DNA of 64,000 bases from Pirellulales bacterium (GTDB lineage: Bacteria > Planctomycetota > Planctomycetia > Pirellulales > JAEUIK01), in the NCBI GenBank assembly GCA_019694455.1, contig JAIBBY010000006.1:59090-123089 (forward strand), in the 5' to 3' direction. The notes under the pieces were generated by a model. That model had not been told where the DNA came from. It made no database searches and saw nothing but the letters and a program-made list of their open reading frames with translations. Positions 8,825 through 16,649 of the stretch are shown one piece after another; within the stretch, counting starts at the first letter, position 1; each line of letters starts with the position of its first letter. The translations under genes and the position numbers were made by a program.

Positions 8825-9688
8825 TCAATCGCCGCGGGCAATGCCCAAGCGCTGGGCCAAGCGGGTCATGTATTCGTGGGCCTCGCGCGCGGCGGCCTGG
8901 GGACTGTCGATATAAGGATACAGTTCGACGGTGATCCAGCCATCGTACCCGGTGGCTTCGATGGCTTGCAGCGTGGCCGCAAAATCGATAGCGCCGTGGC
9001 CGGGAATCAGGTGCTTGTGAACTCGCGTGGCGGCAATGTCCTCAAAATGATAGTGCCGAGTGTGCGGCGCCATGCGGGCGACCCAGTCCTGTGGGTCTTC
9101 GCCCACGCAATAGGCATGGCCAATATCGAAATTCAATCCGATCCGTGGCGAGTCGATCCGTCCCGCGAACTCCAAGTATTGGTCGAAGCGCTCGATCAAC
9201 AGTTCGGGCTCTGGCTCGATGAGCAGCGTCACGCCAAGCCGTTCGGCCAGTTCGACGCACGGCATCAGTTCGTCGTAAAAGATTTGTGCCGCGCTCTGCC
9301 AGGTTTGCCCGTCGAAGATCGGACCTCCCGGCTCGGTGGTGATGTTCGGCGCGCCGATGTCGGCGGCCAGTTGCAGGGCCCGTTTGGTGTGCTCGCGGCG
9401 GATGGCGCGGTACGGCGCGTAAGGCTCGTTCCAGGCCGGGTAGAGATAATGCTGCCGCGGATCGGCCACGGCGTTCATCATGAACGCGTTGATGTTTGAG
9501 ATGGCAAGGTTGCGGCTGGCCAGCGCCTGGCGAATCTCGCGGCGGCACCCGGCGAGCAGACTAGCGGGCCAGGCGTGCGGCACGTCGGCCAGCACCTCAA
9601 CGCCGCGAAACCCGATGCCGCCGATCTGATCCAGCGCCTCCTCGAGCGGAAAGTGCAGAAAGGCGTTGGAGCTGAAGGCAAGTTTCAT
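8825..9688 (-). CDS. Sugar phosphate isomerase/epimerase-like TIM barrel
   Basis: A 287-residue AP endonuclease 2/xylose isomerase-like TIM barrel, cytoplasmic by lack of a signal. Metal-site residues fit the family: Glu in LLIEPEPELLIER, Asp and His in LNFDIGHAYC, His in HYHFEDI and Glu near the end in WITVELYPY. Family members isomerise or epimerise sugars or act on inositol-like substrates; the substrate here is unknown. It is the upstream gene of a two-gene minus-strand unit with the UbiA prenyltransferase, which suggests the two act on the same product. It lies divergently from the NPYQ gene pair, with a 92-bp gap. Confidence 0.82.
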   Translation of the reverse strand: MKLAFSSNAFLHFPLEEALDQIGGIGFRGVEVLADVPHAWPASLLAGCRREIRQALASRNLAISNINAFMMNAVADPRQHYLYPAWNEPYAPYRAIRREHTKRALQLAADIGAPNITTEPGGPIFDGQTWQSAAQIFYDELMPCVELAERLGVTLLIEPEPELLIERFDQYLEFAGRIDSPRIGLNFDIGHAYCVGEDPQDWVARMAPHTRHYHFEDIAATRVHKHLIPGHGAIDFAATLQAIEATGYDGWITVELYPYIDSPQAAAREAHEYMTRLAQRLGIARGD

Positions 9689-9780
9689 GTGGGGCCGGCA
9701 GGGGGTGGGATCAGTCGGGCGGAAATAGCTATTTTAGCCCAACGCGACTGGCTTTTGAACCGCCCGGTTATGATGACGTG

Positions 9781-10134
9781 ATGGACGAAAACCCCTATCA
9801 AGCGACCGTCTTTGAGCGCGGACCAGAGGGTTCGCTGCCTGACCGGGTATTGTGGCTCGGGCAGTGGCGGCGGCGGATGTTTTGGGCGGCCGCGTTGAGC
9901 ATGGCGGCGCTGCTCTGCTCCCTGGCAGCCGTATATTGGGCGTATTGGCTCCAGTTGCAGGGGCTGCACAACGAGCATCGGCGAACGATCGCCTTTGCAG
10001 TCGGCAACGCGGTGGTCTCCGCCTTTGCCGTGTGCAGCGCGGCGGTGTTGGCCTGGCTCGCGCTCGCCGTAACCGAGTGGTGGAGTTATTCAATGGCCGC
10101 CAGGCACGGCGGCGCCGAGAACCTCCTCAGATGA
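9781..10134 (+). CDS. NPYQ membrane protein, first of a tandem pair
   Basis: A 117-residue protein beginning MDENPYQATVFERGPEG, followed by two membrane helices (about 37-60 and 75-97) and a short cytoplasmic tail. The N-terminal NPYQ motif recurs in many planctomycete membrane proteins of unknown role. The first 32 coding nucleotides of the motif region (9787-9818) are 29/32 identical to those of the next gene, showing recent duplication or gene conversion. ATG 9781 is preferred; GTG 9778 is one codon upstream. Its stop overlaps the next start as ATGA (10131-10134), so the two are translationally coupled. Confidence 0.65.
   Translation: MDENPYQATVFERGPEGSLPDRVLWLGQWRRRMFWAAALSMAALLCSLAAVYWAYWLQLQGLHNEHRRTIAFAVGNAVVSAFAVCSAAVLAWLALAVTEWWSYSMAARHGGAENLLR
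9787..9818 (+). repeat. Duplicated NPYQ-coding segment, copy 1
   Basis: A 32-nt segment matching 10143-10174 at 29 positions. It encodes ENPYQATVFER here and ENPYQATVYER in the second copy. Similarity between the two genes falls off sharply after this segment, apart from the general helix layout. Confidence 0.85.
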
Positions 10135-10478
10135 CAAAGAGCGAAAACCCGTATCAAGCGACCGTCTACGAGCGCCTGCCGGAGGAGCGACCGCCTGGCG
10201 CGCGGTTTAACATTGGTGTCTGGCGGCAGCGGATGTTCATAACGTTTATCCTGAGCTTTGCGGCGTTTCCATTCGTCTTTTTCGGCGCTGCGATAGTCGC
10301 TGATTCGATGGCGCTCGAAACGGTTGAGCGTGTGGCGGCATTCGATACCGCCTTTCTCTTCAACCTGCTTGTGTTCTTGGCTTTGCTGCTGGCATGGTTC
10401 GTGCTGAGCGTCTGGGAGCGATTGTCTCCGCCAATGCCGGCTGAAGCGCGGCCAGCGGCCGATTTGCCGCCAGTTTGA
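10131..10478 (+). CDS. NPYQ membrane protein, second of a tandem pair
   Basis: A 115-residue paralogue of the preceding protein: MTKSENPYQATVYERLPEE, then WRQRMF followed by two membrane helices (FILSFAAFPFVFFGAAIV and FLFNLLVFLALLLAWFVL). Both proteins share the order NPYQ motif, short polar stretch, W-x-R-R/Q-R-M-F, helix, loop, helix. I set the start at ATG 10131 because it lies in an ATGA overlap with the preceding stop and restores the NPYQ motif at the N-terminus; sequence further upstream in this frame only shadows the first gene. Function unknown; a small membrane heterodimer is plausible. Confidence 0.65.
   Translation: MTKSENPYQATVYERLPEERPPGARFNIGVWRQRMFITFILSFAAFPFVFFGAAIVADSMALETVERVAAFDTAFLFNLLVFLALLLAWFVLSVWERLSPPMPAEARPAADLPPV
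10143..10174 (+). repeat. Duplicated NPYQ-coding segment, copy 2
   Basis: The partner of 9787-9818, with three mismatches in 32 nt. The copies lie 356 nt apart (start to start), the distance from one NPYQ start to the next. Confidence 0.85.
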
Positions 10479-10571
10479 GCGGGTACCCAGCGCGGACCAC
10501 TTTCGCTAAACTGTTGTGATTGCTGCCAATAAGGCCCCGCCGCGCGGGGGTCTTCCACCAAGGGCTCTGCA

Positions 10572-12368
10572 TTGGCCACGGCGCCACTAGACCGAGAAGC
10601 GACTTCGGCCAGCGCCACTGCGCCTGCCGCCGATCCGCCCGTGAGCACTGCGCATCTCAAGCTCGCGCCCGACCAGCGGCAAGTTCGTGAAAAACTTCGC
10701 GAAGCTGCCCGGCTGGCCACCGCCGCGCTCGACAAGACGACCCCACTGTCCCAGGCCCGCATCGAACAGATCGGCCGGCAGCTTTTGGCGCAGTTCGACC
10801 TGCCACAGAGCTATCTTGGCTGGACGATGGTGCAAACGCTCTCCGCGTTTTGGGCCGACCAGCTTGCCGGCGTGCCAGTCGCGCGCCGGCTGCTGATGTT
10901 GCCCGCCAACAGCCAGCACCGCGCGGGCTGCGCGGGGGATTCGAATCAACCGCTGGCCGACGGCGAGCGCTGCGCGGCCTGCGTGGTCGACGAGGCGCGC
11001 CGCCAGGCGATCGCGTTGGGTTACCAGGTGCGCGTGGTCGAACGCGCGTCGGCCATTCTGACGGAGTTATTGTCGGGACGCGTCGACGCGGTGATTGGCG
11101 TCGCCACGCTCGATGTGCTCGAGCAAGCGCTCGACCGCGTGCTGCTGGCGGGCGTGCCATGCGGCGCGGTTCCGCTGCCAGCCGAGAGCGGTCAGCCGAT
11201 CGACGAGGATTGGATTTTGGAAATGATCGGCACGCCGCAGGTGTCGCGACCGCAGACAACGCGCACCTACCTGCACCTGATGCGGTCGGCGGCGCGGATG
11301 TTTTCTGCCGGCGAGTTGGAGCACTTGGCCCCGCGCGCGCGGGGCGGCCATGGCCCGCTCAACGGCGCGGCGCTCGACCCGTTGTCAGCCACCGAGGCCA
11401 TTGCCTACGACTTTCTTGCCAAGGGGGGCAAGCATTCGCGCCCCTTCATCACGCTGGCCATGCACGACGCGCTGACCGGCGGCCGCGCCACGCTGGCCGA
11501 TGGTCCCGCGCATCTGGCGCAGCTTCCCGCCGCCGTGCGCCGCACCGCCATGTCGATCGAGACGTTTCACAAGGCGTCGCTGGTACATGACGACATCGAG
11601 GACGACGACGAGTTTCGCTACGGCGACCAAACGCTGCACCGCCGCTACGGCACGCCGACGGCAATCAACGTGGGGGACTACTTGATCGGCCTGGGTTACC
11701 GGCTGGTGAGCCGCGAGACGGCCACGCTCGGCGCCGATGTCTCGGCCGACATCTTGGATCGGCTGGCCGACGCCCATATGAAGCTTTCGGAGGGGCAAGG
11801 CGCCGAACTGATGTGGCGCGATTCGGGAGACAAACGTCTCTCCCCGGACGATGCCTTGCATATCTACGCGCTCAAAACGGCGCCGGCCTTCGAGGCGGCG
11901 CTCTACGCGGGCATGCGGCTGGCGCGGCCGATTGACGGCTACAGCGAGCCAATTGGCCAGTTCGCGCGACACTTGGGAGTGGCGTTTCAGATTCTGAACG
12001 ATTTGGGCGACTGGAACGCCGATTCGCACAACAAGCTGCTCGCCGCCGGCGACGTGGTGGGCGGACGCCCGACCCTGCTCTGGGCGCTGGCGCTGGAGCG
12101 ATTGCCGCGCGAGCGCTGCGCGGAGCTCGTCGATCTGGCGGCGCGGCGACCCATGACGCTCGACGTGGTCAGTCAGATCAAGTCGCTTTACGAAGAGGCG
12201 GGCGTGTTCGCCGAAGCGGCGCGCCTGATCGCCGAACACGAGCGCCGCGCCGCGACCATCGCCAACACCATCGAACCAGCCGAATTGCGGCGGCTATTGT
12301 CGTATTTGATTGAGATGGTGCTCGATCGACCGTCTAATAGAGCGGTCGGCGTCGGCCCGCCTGCTTGA
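10572..12368 (+). CDS. DUF116-polyprenyl synthase fusion
   Basis: A 598-residue two-domain protein. Residues about 20-240 resemble DUF116: a helical entry (ARLATAALDK), then a Cys-bearing core with GCAGD, RCAAC and PCGAV that could hold a metal or cluster. Residues about 275-590 are a trans-isoprenyl diphosphate synthase. Its first Asp-rich motif is D340-D-I-E-D-D345, with a GGKHSRP substrate motif before it. The second motif is N476-D-L-G-D480, with Asn in place of the usual first Asp. Expected reaction: chain elongation of allylic diphosphate with IPP. The TTG 10572 start has AAGGG 8 nt upstream; GTG 10640 is an alternative. The chorismate-lyase-like gene follows closely, implying that the chain serves a prenylated aromatic compound. 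Confidence 0.85.
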   Translation: MATAPLDREATSASATAPAADPPVSTAHLKLAPDQRQVREKLREAARLATAALDKTTPLSQARIEQIGRQLLAQFDLPQSYLGWTMVQTLSAFWADQLAGVPVARRLLMLPANSQHRAGCAGDSNQPLADGERCAACVVDEARRQAIALGYQVRVVERASAILTELLSGRVDAVIGVATLDVLEQALDRVLLAGVPCGAVPLPAESGQPIDEDWILEMIGTPQVSRPQTTRTYLHLMRSAARMFSAGELEHLAPRARGGHGPLNGAALDPLSATEAIAYDFLAKGGKHSRPFITLAMHDALTGGRATLADGPAHLAQLPAAVRRTAMSIETFHKASLVHDDIEDDDEFRYGDQTLHRRYGTPTAINVGDYLIGLGYRLVSRETATLGADVSADILDRLADAHMKLSEGQGAELMWRDSGDKRLSPDDALHIYALKTAPAFEAALYAGMRLARPIDGYSEPIGQFARHLGVAFQILNDLGDWNADSHNKLLAAGDVVGGRPTLLWALALERLPRERCAELVDLAARRPMTLDVVSQIKSLYEEAGVFAEAARLIAEHERRAATIANTIEPAELRRLLSYLIEMVLDRPSNRAVGVGPPA

Positions 12369-12447
12369 CGTTCGACCGTACTGGGTCGCGACGACCAGAG
12401 CGCGGCGCTGGCTTATTGTTCACCCCCGGACCCGGAGCATCGAGGCC

Positions 12448-13008
12448 TTGCATAATCATCAACCGCCGGCCCTGAAGCTGCAAACGCTCGTCGATCTGTT
12501 CTTTGCCTCCGAGGGAGAGCTGGGACAGTTTACTGAAATCTCCGCCGACGCCATGCCCGAGGCGTATCGCCGGCTCTTGGCGCACGAAAACCACATGACG
12601 GTCACCGTGGAGGCGCACCACAAGAGCCCCGTCGATGTGGTGGTGCTCGACCGGCGCAAGACGCCGTCGCACTACGCGCGCAAGATCGTGCTCTGCCGCC
12701 AGTCAGATCACGAGGTGGTGCAGTTTGGCATCATGCGGGTGAATTACTCGCATCTGGCCCCGGCCGTGCGGCAGGCGATCGAGTCCGAAGACACCCCGCT
12801 GGGCCGAATCTTGATCGACAACAACGTCTACCGCGAGATTCAATTGGCTTCGCTGTTCCGCATTTCGCCGGGCAAGGAGCTGAAGCACTTCTTCGGGCTC
12901 GACAGCGACGGCGGGAGCGGCGCGAACACCACCTATGGCCGCACGGCGGTGATCTACTGCGATGGCGAACTGGCGGTGGAACTGTTGGAGATTGTCGTGC
13001 CCGAGTGA
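12448..13008 (+). CDS. Chorismate-lyase-like protein (UbiC/DUF98 superfamily)
   Basis: About 186 residues of a chorismate pyruvate-lyase superfamily domain. Recognisable blocks: VQFGIMRVNYSHLAPAVRQ, TPLGRILIDNNVYREI, LFRISPGKELKHFFG, then TTYGRTAVIYCDGELAVELL. The invariant Arg in the LGRIL block and the Glu in AVELLEIV match residues needed in UbiC-type lyases that release pyruvate from chorismate to give 4-hydroxybenzoate. Activity is inferred. The start is uncertain: TTG 12448 has GGAG 10 nt upstream, while TTG 12310 would extend the protein and overlap the polyprenyl synthase by 59 nt. With the upstream prenyl-chain synthase, it suggests prenylated hydroxybenzoate synthesis. Confidence 0.78.
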   Translation: MHNHQPPALKLQTLVDLFFASEGELGQFTEISADAMPEAYRRLLAHENHMTVTVEAHHKSPVDVVVLDRRKTPSHYARKIVLCRQSDHEVVQFGIMRVNYSHLAPAVRQAIESEDTPLGRILIDNNVYREIQLASLFRISPGKELKHFFGLDSDGGSGANTTYGRTAVIYCDGELAVELLEIVVPE

Positions 13009-13104
13009 GCGCGGCCCTTGGCGGCTGGCTCGCTTTCGACGCGCCGCCGCAGTGAGTAGAATCACGGCCAGTAGTCTTGGTTCTTCATCGTTTGTGGCGG
13101 CATC

Positions 13105-14346
13105 ATGCCCGAAAAAGTTCACATTATCGGCATCGGCGACGACGGCCTGACCGGTTTGACCGACGCGGCGCGGCGCCTGCTCGACGGGGCTCAACTGGTG
13201 ATCGGCGCGCAGTCGGCCCTGGACCAACTGGGCGCCAACCGCGCCGAGCGACTGATCGTGGGAGACAACTTCGACGAGGCGCTGCGGCGCATCGCGGCCG
13301 AGCCCCACCGGCGGATCGTGCTATTGGCGTCGGGCGACCCGCTCTTTTACGGCGTGGCGCGCTATCTGTGCTCCAAGCTAGGCAAAGATCGCTTTGAAGT
13401 CTTGCCGCACGTGAGCAGCATGCAGTTGGCCTTCGCGCGGGTGAAGGAAAGCTGGGAGGAGGCGTACCTCACCGATTTGTCGACGCGCTCGCTGCCGAGC
13501 GTGCTCGACAAGATTCGCATCGCCGAAAAGGTGGGGCTGTTCACCAGCGACGCCTGGCCGCCAGCGGCCATCGCCAAGGCGCTGCTGGAGAACAAGCTCG
13601 ATTATTTTTCGGCCTATGTCTGCGAGAATCTCGGCTCGCCCGACGAGCGCGTGACGCAGGGAGAACTGGCGGAGATTGCGAGCGACGACTTTGGCCCGCT
13701 CAACGTGATGATCCTGGTGCGCAAGCCCGACGTGCCCGACCGGCCGGCCGACGCGATTGGCCGCCGGCTGTTTGGCAACCCCGACGAGGCGTTTGCGCAG
13801 TCGCAGCCCAAGTATGGCCTGCTGACTCCGGCCGAAACGCGCTCGATCGCGCTGGCGCAACTCGACCTGGGATCGCGCAGCATCGTGTGGGACGTGGGCG
13901 CCGGCAGCGGTTCGGTGGCGGTCGAGGCGGCGCAACTGGCCAGCGACGGCACGGTGTACGCCATCGAGATGGATCCCGAGGACCACGCGCTCATCGTGCA
14001 TAACGCCGAGCGATTTGGCGTGCGCAATCTCACGCCGGTGCGCGGCCGCGCGCCAGAGGCCTGGCAAGGACTGCCCGACCCCGACGCCATCTTTGTCGGC
14101 GGCAGCGGCCGCGGCATCAGCCACCTGGTCGAGGCGGCCTACCAGCGGCTGCGCCCGCGCGGCAGGTTGGTGGCCAACGTCGGCAGCATCGAAAACCTCT
14201 CCGACGTGCATCAGGCGCTGCGCAAAGCGGGAGACGTGCGGGTGTGGATGATCAACATTGCCCGCGGCACCGAGCAATTGGAGCGGGTGCGGTTCGACGC
14301 GCTCAATCCGTCGTTTCTGCTGGCCGTGGCCAAACCAGATAAGTAG
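13105..14346 (+). CDS. cobL: CobL-type precorrin-6Y C5,15-methyltransferase (CbiE-CbiT)
   Basis: 413 residues joining two methyltransferases. Residues about 1-200 are a class III tetrapyrrole methylase of CbiE type: VHIIGIGDDGLTGLT, GAQSAL, then VLLASGDPLFYGVARYL. Residues about 205-413 are a CbiT-type class I SAM methyltransferase with glycine-rich VWDVGAGSGSVAVEAA, acidic AIEMDPED and the IFVGGSGRGI loop. In cobalamin synthesis CobL methylates C5 and C15 of precorrin-6B and decarboxylates the acetate side chain. No other corrin gene occurs in the window, so it may be an orphan copy or work on another molecule of the UbiC/polyprenyl cluster beside it. The start at ATG 13105 is followed at once by the domain. 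Confidence 0.88.
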   Translation: MPEKVHIIGIGDDGLTGLTDAARRLLDGAQLVIGAQSALDQLGANRAERLIVGDNFDEALRRIAAEPHRRIVLLASGDPLFYGVARYLCSKLGKDRFEVLPHVSSMQLAFARVKESWEEAYLTDLSTRSLPSVLDKIRIAEKVGLFTSDAWPPAAIAKALLENKLDYFSAYVCENLGSPDERVTQGELAEIASDDFGPLNVMILVRKPDVPDRPADAIGRRLFGNPDEAFAQSQPKYGLLTPAETRSIALAQLDLGSRSIVWDVGAGSGSVAVEAAQLASDGTVYAIEMDPEDHALIVHNAERFGVRNLTPVRGRAPEAWQGLPDPDAIFVGGSGRGISHLVEAAYQRLRPRGRLVANVGSIENLSDVHQALRKAGDVRVWMINIARGTEQLERVRFDALNPSFLLAVAKPDK

Positions 14347-14366
14347 GTTGCAAGACTGTCGAGCGA

Positions 14367-14990
14367 CTACGCGTGCCGTCGGCCACGGCGAGGTTTGCGC
14401 CACAGAAACTGCTTGCCTTGTGGAGCGCCTTCGCGGTCAAAGGGATAGTCCAGCCCAAGCCTTCGCATGAAGTCGACCATTTGCCATGGGTTTCCCGCTG
14501 GAAATTCGTCATCCGGATACGCCTTTTCTGTGGACTCGTCGGACCAGCGAATGAGGTAGCGACCCAACTGCTCTGCTGAAGCGTCAGGCCAAACAGCCGC
14601 AAATCGATTTGAATTGCCGTCCCACGTTGCGGCCTCTTCGGTCGATAATTCCTCCCAATATTCGGGCAATGGGTTGAACTGATCAAATCGTTCGCCATCC
14701 AAAAAAAGCACATACATCCACAGATCGTCGTCGTGAATATGCAGAGTCAAAGCAGGAACCTTCAATAAGCTCGATAGTTCGCGGGCCACGTCCTCCCAAT
14801 CGAGGGCGTAATTTGGATGCACGATTGAGCATCGTAAGCCACCGTGCAAAAGCAGCATGTTTTCTTCATCGTAGGAATCACTCGTCGGCTCAAATCCAAT
14901 CTCATGTTTTGCTGCATAATGCGCAAGCGCCTTGGTGACCTCACTCTGTTCGCTGGTTGCCAAACCGGTGATTGACAGAAACGTCCCCAT
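14367..14990 (-). CDS. Hypothetical acidic protein
   Basis: A 207-residue soluble protein with no family I recognise. It is acidic and aromatic-rich in the middle (LDWEDV, HDDDLWMYV, PEYWEELSTEE) and ends with a strongly basic tail (KPRRGRRHA). ATG 14990 was chosen because GGAGAG lies 6 nt upstream on the minus strand and the reading before it has no protein-like character. GC content looks lower than in neighbouring genes, and the gene is flanked by a 54-bp gene-tail remnant (15101-15154), so it may be a later arrival. The acidic composition and size recall immunity-type proteins, but no toxin lies next to it. Confidence 0.6.
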   Translation of the reverse strand: MGTFLSITGLATSEQSEVTKALAHYAAKHEIGFEPTSDSYDEENMLLLHGGLRCSIVHPNYALDWEDVARELSSLLKVPALTLHIHDDDLWMYVLFLDGERFDQFNPLPEYWEELSTEEAATWDGNSNRFAAVWPDASAEQLGRYLIRWSDESTEKAYPDDEFPAGNPWQMVDFMRRLGLDYPFDREGAPQGKQFLWRKPRRGRRHA

Positions 14991-15100
14991 GATTTGCTCT
15001 CCGCCCATGACGACATTTGTTGGTTCGCCACACGGGAACCGGTTGATTCCGATTCCGCTACGTTCACTTCCTCGGCTTGCTCGGCAGTCGAGCCGCGAGC

Positions 15101-15154
15101 CTAAGCCGCCTGCTGGACCAGTTCCGGCTGCGGCGTCGGCAGCGGGATCGTCTG
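15101..15154 (-). pseudogene. Detached gene tail, copy of the BT1 transporter 3' end
   Basis: The 54 nt on the minus strand match the last 54 nt of the transporter gene (27192-27245) at 51 positions, including the stop codon. Read in the same frame they encode QTIPLPTPQPELVQQAA plus stop. Similarity ends exactly after the stop and fades upstream. No full transporter copy is attached: only about 45 bp separate it from the DUF1571 stop. It is either the residue of a lost paralogue or a copied gene end. Confidence 0.7.
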
Positions 15155-15201
15155 CTGCCCTCTCCTCACTAGCACGAGACGGGTAGCGAACTTGCACCGC
15201 G

Positions 15202-16281
15202 TTATTTGAAGCCGTACTTCGGATTGCGAATGTCGAAGTCGAGATCGGTGAAGTTGTTGTTCAACTTCAGATTTTGATAGGTGTACTCTTCGATCAGTTC
15301 GGGGGGGCCGCCGGCACGGCTGGGCCAGTCGAACGATTCGTAGCGGATGGGGATATTCAGCTCATCGTCGACGTAGATGCGGGCCAGGTGAAACAAGAAG
15401 TTGCGCCGCGGCACCGGATGCGTCACCTGAATGCAGGTGCAGCCACGGCCATTGATCTTGGCCTTGAGAAACTGCACATCGCACTCGCCATAGCGGGTGT
15501 CGCGCTCGCCCACCTCGAGCAACCGCTGAACCAGGTTCTCGACTCCCAGTTCGGTGATGGGATAGCGATTGCCCTTCATCGCCATTCGGCCGGTGGGACT
15601 GAGCGACACGGTGCCGATGGCGTTTTTGAGGCCAACGCCGTGGGCTTGCAGTTCATTGTTGTTTTGACCTTCGACGTACAGCACCTCTTGGCCGCGCATA
15701 TTCGGCGGACCCATGAAGTACATGTAGACGCTGAACGGCTGATGCCGCACCTTGATCGACATGGTTTGATACTCGCCGAGCACGCCATCGACGCGCTCGC
15801 GCTTGTAAAGCATGCAGGTGTAGTCTTGAATCGCCCGGATGTGCGGCAGGCCCTCTTGAGCCCAGCGCAGCGCGGGCATGAGCGGATGCTCCGCGGCGGT
15901 CGGCGCGGCCGAGTTGATCTCCGCCGGATTGGGAGGCGTGGGGGTCGCGGCCACACGATATTGCGGTTGTTGATTCGCCGGGGCATACGGCTGCTGCGGG
16001 GCGCCGGCGGTCGCAGGATACGGCTGTTGCTGCGGCGGCGCATACTGCGGGCTGGCTTGCGCCGGCGCGGGTTGCATGGCGGCGGGCTGCTGCGAGTATT
16101 GCGGCGGCGCGGCCGGTTGTTGGGCCGGTGATTGTGGCGCGGCATACTGTGGCGGCGCGGCAGAGGGTTGTGCTGTAGCGGGCGAAGCCGGCTGGGCGCC
16201 AAATTGAGCGAGCACCGCCAGGGGCGCGCTGGTAATCCAGACTGCCGTTACGAGTGCGAGCCGAGCGAACGGTTTGGGCAT
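15202..16281 (-). CDS. DUF1571 exported protein with Pro/Gln-rich linker
   Basis: A 359-residue secreted protein. A signal peptide (MPKPFARLALVTAVWITSAPLAVLAQ) is followed by a disordered stretch of about 110 residues made of P/Q/A/Y repeats (QYAAPQSPAQQ, PPQQQPYPATAG). From about residue 140 on is a DUF1571 domain: RAIQDYTCMLYKRERVDG, MGPPNMRGQEVLYVEG, IYVDDELNIPIRYE and PELIEEYTYQNLKLN. Such proteins are common in planctomycetes and probably belong to the envelope; the lipoprotein-carrier-like fold is inferred. ATG 16281 was chosen for its signal peptide and for AGGGG 9 nt upstream. It is divergent from the MBL-fold gene. Confidence 0.82.
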   Translation of the reverse strand: MPKPFARLALVTAVWITSAPLAVLAQFGAQPASPATAQPSAAPPQYAAPQSPAQQPAAPPQYSQQPAAMQPAPAQASPQYAPPQQQPYPATAGAPQQPYAPANQQPQYRVAATPTPPNPAEINSAAPTAAEHPLMPALRWAQEGLPHIRAIQDYTCMLYKRERVDGVLGEYQTMSIKVRHQPFSVYMYFMGPPNMRGQEVLYVEGQNNNELQAHGVGLKNAIGTVSLSPTGRMAMKGNRYPITELGVENLVQRLLEVGERDTRYGECDVQFLKAKINGRGCTCIQVTHPVPRRNFLFHLARIYVDDELNIPIRYESFDWPSRAGGPPELIEEYTYQNLKLNNNFTDLDFDIRNPKYGFK

Positions 16282-16649
16282 GTGATGATCCCCTGCCAAC
16301 GGGTCAGAGACAGGTCGCGAACGCGGAACAAGAAAGGGCTCCGACGGCGGCAGTGGGTCGACACTGCTGCTAGCAACTTGCATGCCGGCGGTTGCCACAG
16401 GCAAATTGCGTTACCGCGACGTGGCCTGTCTAACTGGTTCCCTCCATGGAACTTGGCAACTGCGTGATGGTGATTGAATCAACCCCGCGGGCGATGGCGC
16501 ATCCTTACGCCGATTCGCCGAACTAGCGCGAAAAATTTACAATGAACTACCGGCGCTCCCCAAGTGCTGGGACGCCAGGAAACAAAGGCCACATTGAATA
16601 TCGAGGACGGCCCGACGCGTCCAGACCAATTGGCGAATTTGGAGGGTTT
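16282..16649. other. Divergent intergenic region, DUF1571 / MBL-fold
   Basis: 368 bp carrying the leaders of two divergent genes. It contains a small hairpin of TTGCC-ACA-GGCAA type near 16390-16410 and an A/T-rich patch (GAAAAATTTACAATG) near 16530 that could be part of the plus-strand promoter. I see no small gene or RNA motif. Confidence 0.35.

Noticed and set aside
9852..10130. Long N-terminus for the second NPYQ protein
   Set aside because: This part is an out-of-frame reading of the first NPYQ gene. The ATGA overlap at 10131 gives a start that restores the conserved NPYQ end.
15955..16200. Repeat array in the DUF1571 gene
   Set aside because: The repeats are Pro/Gln/Ala/Tyr-coding low-complexity codons of the linker, not an independent DNA element.
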